From NCBI GenBank assembly GCA_036345935.2, contig JADWOT020000001.1, positions 34,143,412 to 34,207,411 of the forward strand: 64,000 nt of DNA. The letters are read 5' to 3'. Shown here piece after piece: positions 34,884 to 45,005 of the stretch. This DNA is from Taenia hydatigena. Taxonomy: Eukaryota > Platyhelminthes > Cestoda > Cyclophyllidea > Taeniidae. Under the pieces are notes generated by a model that worked only from the letters and a program-made list of their open reading frames with translations, searched no databases and was not told the DNA's origin. A program made the position numbers and the translations under genes. Position 1 is the stretch's first letter; every line of letters begins with the position of its first letter.

Positions 34884-35757
34884 ATGTCAGGCGCATCGTC
34901 GCCAGTTTCATATTTCCGTGAATTACTCGCGATGCTCTCGAAAGAAGGAGTGCTGTATACCGTATTTCTGCTCGCGTATGTGAGCTTTGCACTGCTCAAT
35001 TTGAGCAGTGCGCTGAACCTACTCACATGGTCGTACCTGTGGGCAATTGTTGGTATCGCTGGAACCCTTGTCGACTGTAAGTGTGTCCATTTCGCCAATA
35101 AATCTGCTGCCTTGTAGATGTGACAAGGAGGGAATGTGAGGCGGGGGAGCGCCACCAGCGCTTAGTTGGAGTTGAGGTGAGACCCTGTGTGCGCCACCAC
35201 CGAAGGCTGCCACCGGCCTCAGTGGACCGGGAGGCAACCACTTATGCAATCTCTTCTCTTCGTGACGAGGAGGTTGCACCGGCCACTGAGGCCGTGTGTC
35301 TAGACACCGATCCAAGTGAGCCTCACTCCCTTCTCTCCCTCCTCCTCCTCCTCCTCCTCCTCCTCCTCCTCCTCCACCTCGTACTAGTCAAGCCAATTTG
35401 AAAGCGTTGCATAGCGGCTCTAGCTCAAGACTTACTTCATGCTTTTGTGCTCAATCACTTGGTCCATAATTACGTGCAGACTCAGTATACGTCATTCAGC
35501 TGACTTGCTTTCAGTGTTTGGGCAGCTAGCAATAGCACTAGCGTTATTTTTACTCTAAACCACTTAATTTACAGGCATTAGCCACATCGGCATGGTTTTG
35601 TTCCTTCTTCAGCTGAGCGCTGGTGGCGAGAGTGGAATGCTCAACACCCCCGTAAGCTCTCCACACTCAAACATTCTCCTCCTCCTCCTCATTTTGCATC
35701 CTCACCTTTCTCTTCTTCCATTGGTTATTTTAGGGCCAAAACACCAACCTGGAGTAA
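34884..35757 (+). CDS. Small multi-pass membrane protein, three exons, 97 codons
   Basis: Exons are 34884-35076, 35575-35651 and 35734-35757, with donors GTAAGT and GTAAGC and acceptors TTTACAG and TTTTAG. The phases join exactly and end in TAA, giving a complete 97-residue product. It starts MSGASSPVSYFRELLAMLS and then has hydrophobic segments near residues 23-42 (VFLLAYVSFALL), 46-65 (LLTWSYLWAIVGIAGTLVD) and 67-77 (GMVLFLLQL), with a short polar tail ending GQNTNLE. This suggests two or three membrane spans. I do not recognise the family. Intron 1 holds a CTC repeat tract. A damaged paralogue lies in arm B, and partial exon 1 copies lie at 37.4-37.7 and 62.05-62.34 kb. The short last exon is the weakest part of the model. 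Confidence 0.6.
34989..35011. repeat. Perfect palindrome inside the coding exon
   Basis: GCACTGCTCAA, one base, TTGAGCAGTGC: two 11-base arms with a one-base centre. It encodes the ALLNLSSA part of a membrane span. Near-identical palindromes recur at about 37.61 and 63.82 kb. Confidence 0.8.
35338..35376 (+). repeat. CTC trinucleotide microsatellite in intron 1
   Basis: About a dozen uninterrupted CTC units, followed by CACCTCG. The equivalent place in arm B abuts an assembly gap. Confidence 0.9.
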
Positions 35758-36169
35758 GAAGAGGACGCGCAGGAAGATGGCGCATCTTCTGTTGTTTAAA
35801 TTGTTAGGGATCACTCACTTCGTTTTTTTCTCTTTCTCCTTATCCCTCTTCCCCACTCCCCATAGCATGATTGTATCGTGCTAACAGAGTTATGCCACAG
35901 CAATACCTTCTTTTTGCCTTCTTTGTGAGCAGGATGGGGTGGGTGGTAATGAGACGAGCATTAGTAGACTGAGTGAGTGAGTGGGTGTGAGAGGCGCCAC
36001 CACTTTAAAATATTGATCAACGGTGTCAGTTCTAGTAAGAAATGAGTGAACAGGGTTGTCAGCGATGCAGCTTACCGACTATGCGACAGACATCCCGTAC
36101 TATAGCAATTTAATGGGCGTACACATTCCCGATGTGCTCTTTCCACCTCACATCTCCCATTACCTCTCC

Positions 36170-36365
36170 TGTAGCGTCCCGAGGCTTCCTCGAAGGCAAA
36201 AGAAGGCAGAATGCTAGGGTAGTATATATATATTGATATATACTAAAGGGACAGAGGAAAATAGTTTGCTGGCATGGCCTGGAGGCCAGCCCACGCAGCT
36301 AGGGCAGTACGGCCACCTCTGTTACTTTGGCTGAAACCGGTAATTCCAACAAACAATGTACTACA
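36170..36365 (+). mobile_element. Solo LTR (196 bp) with 5-bp target duplication TCTCC
   Basis: It runs from TGTAGCGTCCCGAGGC to TGTACTACA, flanked by TCTCC at 36165-36169 and 36366-36370. Arm B keeps the empty site (GGAGA at 62407-62411). It is the same family as the two LTRs in duplicon D copy 1. It carries an extra ATATATATATTGATATATAC stretch in the middle. Confidence 0.85.
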
Positions 36366-36384
36366 TCTCCTTCCGACATCGGCT

Positions 36385-37325
36385 ACCATCTTATTCTAAT
36401 GCTTCGCACTCTGCATAAGATTGTCAAAATTTTGCAACTACAAACAAAACTAGATTGATTGGCCAGCCATCGAATGAGCATAAAAACAAAGGAGTGTGTA
36501 AACAATAGCGTACCGTTGCGTAGCAATGACCACGACGCATTATCACTCGCAAGTAACGATTCGCGAGAGTAATCCCTCCCACAGCGAAACATAACTGCTA
36601 CGATCCGGTAACGAATGCGAACAGGCCTGGTAATGGGTGAGTAGACTCATTCACAAAATTGTTTCCACGCCATCCTTTCCACCCTGCCGTAAGTAGCCAG
36701 GATATGAGCTTGCTTCAGTGGGCCAATGCAAGATGACAGATAAGAATTGTGAGATCAAATAATTCACTTTCAGCAGTACCACATTTCAATAGCCAAAGCA
36801 ACTCTAAGCACGCACATTACAATCTCAGTTAAATATAAATTTGGTACTTAAAACATTTGCGCTAAAATATGTATTGTTGCATTTGTCATTATGCGTGGCA
36901 TCGCTAACCCACTAATGTGGTCTCGTAAAGTTTACTAAAAGCATAAAATTGAATTAGTTATGTTCCCTAATGCGTTACTCTTATCACCTCGCAAAATTGA
37001 ATACACGCAAAAACCTGTATTAATTGTGCTTGTTAATGCGTTACTCTTATCACATAAATCACCCCTTGTTTTTAATTGTCGTTGCCACGACCACAGTTGA
37101 CGCTTCGCTCTAAGGTGACGACGCGGTGGTTTGACTGACATTTCTGCTGGCTCAATGTCTCCTCGTGTGGTAATGGCGATTTCTCGCATTGAATCATTGT
37201 TATGGACGAACAAAAGGACTACCAAGTCCGAGTTTGTATTAATTGCTGTAGTGCCACAATTTAAAGCATTTTGTTTGATAATTTTATTTTTAAACGTCCC
37301 AATTATGCTATTTGATAGTGTGGAT
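36385..37325. other. About 0.94-kb segment present only in arm A
   Basis: Arm B joins the text around GACATCGGCT directly to GCTGCAGATG, whereas arm A has about 940 bases between them. It is A+T rich, includes a 20-base direct repeat TAATGCGTTACTCTTATCAC at 36968-36987 and 37034-37053, and has no recognised coding pattern. I see no clear terminal repeats, so it could be an insertion in A or a deletion in B. Confidence 0.5.
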
Positions 37326-37399
37326 AGCTGCTGCAGATGGATTGACCTTAGCAAGTTTAGATTGACTGGATGCATTTGTCATGCAAGCATTACCGGTAA

Positions 37400-37700
37400 T
37401 GTGAGTTGAGGAGAAAGAGATGGCGTTGCAAAGCTAGTTGCATCCTGGTCCACTGAGGCCGACGGCAGCTTCTGTTGATGGCGTCTGCACAGTCTCACCT
37501 CTACTCCAACTGAGCACTGGTGGCGCTCCCTCGAATCACGTTCCTTCGTTATCAGACGTACGAGGCGGCGTAATTATTGGCCAAGTGGGAAAGGGGTGGT
37601 GCTCGTTGCACTGCTCCAATTGAGCAGTGCGAGGCTCACGTACGCAAGCAGAAATGCTGCGTTGACCATTTCTCCGTCCGACAGCGTCGCAATCAGATCG
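37400..37700 (-). pseudogene. Partial inverted copy of the small membrane gene exon 1 region
   Basis: On the minus strand this repeats the GCACTGCTC...GAGCAGTGC palindrome, the downstream donor region and the intron text ending with the CTGAGGCC motif. It lacks a complete exon. A matching piece is in arm B at 62040-62340, so this fragment was present before the large inverted duplication. Confidence 0.6.
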
Positions 37701-38689
37701 CCCAAAAATTAAATTGAGACGATGCGGTCAACAAATCAAATAAAGAGATTGAACTTGTGAAGAGTTGTCTTGTAAGATTGATTGGGATGATGAGAATGAG
37801 GTCGAGGTGGGGAAGGGAGGATAAGGAGGAGTAAGAGGTATAGTTACGTGTTTGCAAGGTTAAAGGTGTAAGGCTGCTAAGTCCCATTCGTTAAGTTGTC
37901 TAATTTTGTGGTTTGTTTGTGCATAGGTGGTGTCTAAGTTTGCTTGGGATTTAAAGGTGCTAAGTGCATTAGAGTCGCGTAGGTGGAGGGATTCAGATCG
38001 TGGATTTAGCATGATCCGTGGCTCAACGGCCACGCTTCCCATTGTTTTAGCCTTCTCCTCATGCCAACTGCCACAGGATGGTGAAGGCTATATGACATTC
38101 CAGTGGTTGCAGTGATGCTCAAGCCAGCTCTAGACTGGTGCCTACAGCAAGGCTTAACTATTCTATCGCCGTCGTGGTCTTCGGACAGTAACGCTGACAG
38201 GAGTCCACAGAATTCTCGATCAAAGAACCTTGCAAAGTGGGCTAATGACGTGATTGGGATTGCATAGATGCTGAAACCGACTTCTCACTGTAGACATGCG
38301 ATGATTTTCTTAGCATGAAGGTTTAGGTTTAGACGAACTGCTCTCGTACATCTGATTGGTCAATGGATTGCAAGCAATGCTGCTGTCACCTCACTTTGGC
38401 AAGGGTACTGCAACATTCGGACTCTTGGACGACGTGGATTCCTTCACTCCCCTCAAAAACATTCAAAATGATTGGCCAATCATGTGGAAGTTACTTCACA
38501 ATCTCATAATGCTAGTCTGTCCCCAAATCCATGGTGTCAATGTGTAGCCTCGATCGTCCAAATGGTTTGTCTTCACATATTGTAATGGGTCGATTCATTT
38601 GAGCGTGAGTCCCCCGTAAAGTTGAGAAGGATGTTAACCTAAGGAAGGAAAGAAGAATAGAGAATGTGCTATTGTAAATTGTTGTCTGT

Positions 38690-38885
38690 ATCACATTCAA
38701 CGAGAAGCATCCTACTCAGGTCAACATCGAAAACGGTTTCGTCAATTGTGGTTTGAATGTGTTTTGCCCAACGTGGATAAAATCAGTTCCGGTGGTGCCC
38801 TCTTTCTACGCGGTTAGAGAGTTTATTAGGAATTGGTAGAGCCTGACACAACCATGTCGATGGTGGGCGGAATTATTCCGACAGC
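38690..38885 (+). repeat. Repeat with coding-like text HIQREASYS (inverted partner 58.33-58.51 kb)
   Basis: The frame HIQREASYSGQHRKRFRQLW is shared with the minus-strand frame HIQREASYSDRHQKRFRQSY at 58.34-58.50 kb, with shared flanks (GAATTGGTAGAG). Conservation of the amino-acid pattern suggests an ancestral exon of unknown family. The 58-kb copy stays open for 64 codons. Confidence 0.45.
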
Positions 38886-39706
38886 TCATCCCAATCATGC
38901 GACTATCCTCTCAAACAGGGAGAGGACAATCTCTTCGCACTAATAATCGCAATGATAGTTCGCTCGCCAACGAGGGAACAGCAAGCAGTGTGGCAGTCAG
39001 TCAAGGTTACATTTTAACCGCGTTAAAGGGTTCCATATGAAGAGACCAGCAGGTAACCCAAATGCTGCTAAGAGCAATCCCTCAATTTATCCAAACAATG
39101 CATCAACACACTCCCAAGGCATGTGTTGTTCAGGCCCTGGTTCTCACTGTCATAATGAGGACATAACCTCCTTCCTTGAGGTCAGAGTAGTACTGACGGC
39201 AGAGACGAGGAACAGTTGTAGAGGCTTAATCGGGCGTCTTTGGCACCTCTGGCTGCATTGGTCATGGTTACGAGCCAGATGCTAGTGTTGATGTTGGCTG
39301 AGTTGGTGATAGGGGATTCTCGGACGTAGAGTATCGGTGGGAAATCAAAAGCGTCTCTATATCGTCGTCTGAAAGACAAGGAGTATTATCGTTGCTGGTT
39401 TTGCTGTCATCATATCGGCACCTGCTAATGTTGATAGATCGCTGCCTGTTTCGGTATACGGGCATAACTGAAGTAGATGTGGTAGACTGAACCGTTCTCT
39501 TTGTCGCCTACGTGTTCTTCCGCTTTGCATCCCGAGGAAGACAAAAGTTAAGTAGGGAGAGACAAGCGCTGAACTCATTGCACACCCTTTTGAACGCGTC
39601 GGTATAATTCTGCTATTACATCCGGCAATTGCACAGGATAGAAGCCATTCGTCCATCAGTGTTTCAAGTTGGGTTCGTCTCTTTGTTCCTCTCTGCTGTG
39701 TAATAT

Positions 39707-39960
39707 TCATCGGCCATTCACTACTTTACTGGATCCCCGCAAGTTCGTGTTATTGACAGTGAGAGATCCAAATTTATCGGTCTGATGGGGTTCGCCCTGT
39801 TCTACTAAGATCGATGCGCAATGATGGTAGCCATCCATTGAGGTGTCCAGAAGATGGCGAGAGAGTGCTGATGCAGCGATGGATCGCTTCCGAAAATTTA
39901 GGTCTTTAGAGAATGGAACGAGGTCGGTTAATTGCCTCAAAGCTGCTTGTTAAAAACTCA
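39707..39960 (-). pseudogene. Ankyrin-repeat-like coding fragment, arm A
   Basis: The minus frame reads LRQLTDLVPFSKDLNFRKRS, ALSRHLLDTS, then DGYHHCASILVEQGEPHQTD and KFGSLTV. The spacing G-x-x-x-C-x-x-I-L-V-x-x-G-x-x-x-x-x-T-D-x-x-G fits one ankyrin unit (GH..C...LL..GA.....D..G). Arm B has the same frame at 60978-61208. I see only one unit, and no stop-free continuation, so a gene is not supported. Confidence 0.4.
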
Positions 39961-40599
39961 AGTCATCCAAAGGCGAGCTACTACCCCAACGATTGATGAG
40001 AAGCAGTCGGCAGTCCCACCTTCCTCTTTGACTGGCAGTCCAAGCTAACTGCAAACACCCTCAAAGGGCTCTTTTGCGTATGCGCCCTTAGCTGCCCTGA
40101 TTTGTGTTGACTAGGTTCGTGCAGAAGAAGGCTGCGGAGACTACTTCATCCTCCGACAGCGTCATCATCCAACTACCGAACGATGAAGCTTGCGACGGTG
40201 TAGCTGCCTTGTCTGTCGTCGACGAGAAGACGGGGATCTGGAAATGAATTGCGTGCGTAACAACATCCAATTACTGGAGCGTGTCGGACGCGAGTCGATG
40301 GATTAGATGGACGGCCTCCAGACAGAGCAAAGCTGTTCCCTTGTGTGCATCTACTGGGTGCAATAGCCACAGTTTACTAACGCATTCGCGAAAGTGTACA
40401 ATAGATTAAGCGATTGCCGCACCCACCTTGGCTTTCGCTTTGGTGAAATGAAAGGATTAGGCTAAGAAGCCTCATTCACTCATTGTCTGTCCCTCATATC
40501 GTCAGTGAGTTTGGTCCCTTCACCTACTCATTACTACACAGGTGCAGAAGAAGCGATTGAAGCGCAAGATGTAGCGAAATCACTTTTTTGAATCATGCG

Positions 40600-40870
40600 A
40601 TCATACAAAAGGGCAAAAGCTGGAGGGTGGCAAAGAAGAGGCAAATGAGGACACTTGCTCCTCGCTCATCATTGCATCAAAGAAGCTTTAGTGTTGAGTC
40701 TGCGGCACATTTCAATGGATTTGTTAATTTCTGTGACTGCATTCGCGCATCCTCTTGCCATCATCTTCTGCATAGGTTTTATTCCCTCAAAAAGACTAGG
40801 GTGAGAGCAGACAGGGAACATTCTTCATCAGTGATATGATGCTAGTTCAGTGAATATTCCACTTTGCTAA
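40600..40870 (+). repeat. Dispersed repeat family Y, copy
   Basis: The plus frame contains FSVESAAHFNGFVNF, and the DNA continues into the GGGTGAGAGCAGACAGGGAA motif. Related text is found at 46.33-46.53 kb (plus, VESITHFDGFVGLFAPSC) and 48.87-49.08 kb (minus, VESVAYVDGFAGLFTPSC). Three copies agreeing at amino-acid level suggest a decayed coding exon of unknown family. Confidence 0.45.
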
Positions 40871-43001
40871 AGGCAGATGAAGACTGTTCGGCAGCCAGAG
40901 ACGTGTTCGTCGAACGCATCTCGTCTAACTCGGAGGACTAATTAGCTAAAGCGTATATAATGCAAACGTGTCGACCTGACGAAGTGGCTATACATCCTTC
41001 TCCACTAATGATGCTGCGGTCAGTCTGGTCGTAGAATTCAGCAGTGTTGCAACAGCACCAATGGCATTAACAGTGGCGGTGGAGCAACAGCACCGGTCCT
41101 AAATACTGATACCCAACTGCATCCAATCTACTCGTTTTGAGTGAATGAGGACCAAGTAAGGAAAGACGAAATCCGCACCTTCACACACCCTTGCAAACGC
41201 TGCCTTGATAAGTTTTGAGACTCGATGAACTTTGTCCTTACAAGCATCCAGTGACAATCACCGTCTCATGTCGATGCGTATACTTCCTGCATGAGTGATG
41301 TCATGGGAGGTGTCCTTTCGACTCAAGCGAGTTTTTGTCATCTTTGCGGCCTTAGGAATCCACCGGGCACAGAGGAGGCAAGAGAAAACAAGCATTAAAA
41401 TCTTCCCCGTCTCACTGCTCGTCAGTAAATAGCTCTCGTGCCGTGTAATGCCTGTTTTGACAACGCCGCAGGTGGCATCGACCACATCAATTGAAAGCGA
41501 ATTCTCGAAGTAATAAAATGAAAGTATTGCTTAAAAGAGCTAATCGCAATGCATGCGGAGGTCGTGAATTTCGTCTTTCCTTCTTGATCTTTGCACTCTT
41601 GGAACAAGCAGAGTATGAGCAGTTAGTACACAGATGTGGCAGATGAGGCAGTCACATCGCCGCAAGTTTCATGCTTCAGTGACTTTGCGAAGCTGCTATC
41701 AAGGGAGAAAATAGTCTGCGTGGCCTTCTTCTGCACAAACCGAGGCTGTGCACTGGTGAACTGCTGCTACTTGATGACACAATGACATTAGAGGTGTTGT
41801 TGTCAATTTAAATTAACTTTGATATTTGTTTTCTTGCCGTATTTTGATGTTTGGTTGATCGCGCTTTTTGCCTTTTATCCGCCTTCACTTTGGCATAGTG
41901 GTCTGATTCAAATCTAGTTTCGCTCAATTTAAGGCTAATATTCATTACCCATTTTGGGAAGCATCATGTATAGGGGAATGGGATAAGCAACGGTACTTTA
42001 GGGTGGGTGGGTGAGTATGTGTGAGGGACGCCATAGTAACCTGTAGGAGGTGGTCAGGATTAATCAAATAAGTAGAAAAAGGAAGCAGTAATTGATGAGG
42101 ATAATTCACTAGAATAACCAATACGCCAAACAGTTGTCTCCTCTCAAGTTCACTTCACTTCTTAGCATCGGACCGTCGTCTACCTCTTCCACTAGCCAAA
42201 TGCCCTCGTACTTGATGACTTCAGACCTCGCATGGAGTAGTCGGAATAAAGTCTGTGGAAATCAGAAGAAGGCGATGTCCAGCTAGCATAGTCATAGACA
42301 CCTCTGTAGATATCACACCTGCAAGAAGTAAGCGCAATGAATGCGATAGTAAAGCCGACTGGATGGTTTCAAGGACGAAGTTAAGCGAGGTCTGATATTC
42401 ATCGAGGCTGGTAGACGTTGGATTTTGATGCCAACTGACCCAAAATGAATTCGGCAATTCAGCAGGTGAGATAGAAGTGGATTTAATTATCTCACACAAG
42501 TCAAGGGAACAATTTAAGTGAATTCCAACTCAACGTGATTCTCTTGACAGCTCGTCCTGAAGGGTTTCGATGTATCACGAGAAGCCTCGATCAAGTCAGC
42601 TGACCTCTTGCAGTAGTCCAAAAGCTAGCAATTTGGGTGAGCAATGCATTGTTGCATATGTTTTGTGACAAAGCAGACCTGCGCTACCCCAAAAGCGACG
42701 CATCGTCACAAGTTTCGTTTTGGCTAGTAGTCAGCTGGATGGTTATTTGGTTGGTTGATGGACTAGTCAGTCAGTCAACGATTTGCGCAATAGCTATATT
42801 CACAATGTTGCTTCCTTTCCCACTTGCTTGCCTACGTGGCTGGCTAGCCGGGTGGCTAGAAGCATGACAAGTTCACTAGGTAGGCAAAGGTGGCAGGTGT
42901 TGGGCCGTTGGTGAATCAGTGCACTAAGTAGTTACTGCTTTACCTGGAGCCACAGTCACACACTTTACAGTCAGTCCGTGATCGACTCCACCAACTAATT
43001 A

Positions 43002-43387
43002 AACCGCTGAGCTGCAAGGCAATGAGAGGATTTCAAACGGTGCAGTAATAACTGATTAGGAGCAAAATGGAATTGATTAATTGAAATTAGTGTTGCACAT
43101 ACGAAAGTTGGCATTTGTGACTTCTTCAAGACTGAACCTGAGCATTTAAGGAGAAACGTGAGATGAATGCGTGACTGCGTAAAATGAGTTGGCAGAATGG
43201 AATATCGTGAGAGTCTTTGCCATCTCACTGGTCCCCATCGTCGCATTATACCATTAATTAGTAAAAGGAGAAGATTGTGCTCCCATGTCTGGGTGGACGT
43301 TGGCCCATTCACTGCTTTGATGTGCTGATGACATCTGATCTCTTCACAGTTCCAGAGTTTTGAGAAGGATTTATGGACATTTGACAC
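43002..43387 (-). CDS. Unrecognised 130-codon open frame
   Basis: It starts MSNVHKSFSKLWNCEEIRCH and ends CLAAQRFN. No copy elsewhere in the window, no recognised motif and no firm splice sites. It may be an exon or chance. Confidence 0.2.
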
Positions 43388-43519
43388 CAGATTTCACTCC
43401 TCCCTTTAGACGTCAGTAGAGCTGGCTAAAAATACAAAAAAAAACGCGACCGTTCGAAGGTAACTTTAGGGAATTTGGACAGATTGGAAGCAATGCGCCT
43501 TCCCCTTCAGTTCGGAGCG

Positions 43520-43830
43520 GATGCCAGAGTTTCAGAGACAGGGAGCTCAGTGCTCTCTCCTTCGTAACAGAGTGTGGTCAACGAGTGCTCTTCAACCTCC
43601 TGTGCAAGTGACCGTAATTGCACTCCACTATGGACAGCCAAGTACGCCTCTCAAGTCAGGAGTCGGAGGAGGGCGAATGTTCAGGCTTGTAGGTCATCTT
43701 GGGGCAAAGTCGCACATACTAGACCAGGGTGTAATGTTTAAAGCTGGCATAGATGTGTACCACCTCGCTGTAGGTTTGTTGAAGTTGTCGAAAATCGACA
43801 ACTTCTCTGCCTCGACGATTGATGTGCAAG
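43520..43830 (-). pseudogene. Family X coding repeat, copy 2
   Basis: The minus frames carry DFRQLQQTYSEVVHIYASFK, CPKMTYKPEHSP, SLAQEVEEH and LPVSETLASA, interrupted by stops. Same motif order as 1085-1440. Confidence 0.5.
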
Positions 43831-44759
43831 CTATACAGCCATTTTAACATTTTGATGACTCGATGATGATGTGGGACAACGCATTCGTCTGCGGAACTTC
43901 TTTCTGCGCCTACCTATCCTTCAGTCAGTTCGCATGTTTGCTTACGTAGGAAGATAAGTGGCTGGACTGTGCGAAGGAGACTGCAACAAGACCGGAAAGT
44001 CCCTTGCTGAGTGTAGTGCGTGTTATGTGGCACACGTAGTTTCGTGTTTTTATTAAAAGATGGAAAATCTAGGAATGCTTAAATGTCACTCCAAATACTG
44101 CAGCTCATCAAGAGTTGCGATTGTGGCACCCACCCGTTCCCCTCTTCAAGAAGTCCAGCTCCCATAGCCCCCCTTTGTATTCACTCATGGAACCCTGTGA
44201 TGCCCTAACAAGTCTTTACCAATCAATTCTTTAAAATCAAAACCCATGTTCTCAGCTTCCATTTAAGCAAAAATAGCATTCACATTCAAGGTAGTCATGC
44301 CACTCATCTTAATCTCTCTTAAGTACCCGCTGCTCATTTATCGCCTGACCCCTTTGGCTACCCCAACTACCCCGTTAACCAACTATCTCAAACAGTGGTT
44401 TCTCAGAGAAATTTAGAGCCGACAGCTCACAGCAATAGACTCTAACGAGCAAGGAGACGGAGAATATTCCCCTTGATTATTCCTCTCTGTATCTTATCTC
44501 CCTAGTGGGTCCCAATGCCACCGAAATTATGAGGACTCTCTGAGGTCAGAAAGATACCTCTATGGATCTCCCTGACACAAGGTACTGTAACCGTAAAGCT
44601 GACTGAATGGTTGCAAAGATGAAGTTGGACGAGACCTGAAATCTTTTAAGGCTAATAAATGCACCTTTGAAAAGTCAAGTCGATTGATACTTGGCTCATC
44701 CTCTGCATGAACATGGTTTGCTCATCTTACAGCCAGAAGCAAGACCGGAACCTTGTGCC

Positions 44760-45005
44760 TTAGTGAGTTGATGCCACAACTAGGCTTGTGGTCAGTAAGA
44801 CATCGCACACCCTCAAGACATTGGTTCCTACCAAGTCATCTCGCAGGGACCGAGTGCGACACGAGAGGCTTTCTGCAATCCCGTTAATGTCTTGCAGTTG
44901 TTCATAGCTATCGAGTGGGGAAAAGAGATGCCTTCTTTTAAAACGCTTTGTTCCATCATCGCTTAGAAACGTCCACCGACATCTACCACCGTGCATACTA
45001 GCCAT
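44760..45005 (-). pseudogene. Unknown coding remnant, left arm of E
   Basis: An 81-codon frame starts MASMHGGRCRWTFLSDDGTK and includes LRDDLVGTNVLRVCDVLLTT. The partner at 50029-50280 (plus) has MASIYGGSCQWTVLSDD followed by a stop. The family is not recognised. The left-arm copy is the more intact. Confidence 0.35.

Larger units (their letters stand above)
34820..40880. repeat. Large inverted duplication, arm A (arm B is 60.48-64.0 kb and beyond)
   Basis: Read in reverse complement, arm B matches in order: 34820-36150 with 64000-62440, 37330-37700 with 62390-62040, 39030-39960 with 61990-60960, and about 40080 with 60850. Arm A also holds an LTR and about 0.94 kb absent from arm B. Arm B runs off the window, so the full arm length is unknown. 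Confidence 0.8.
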
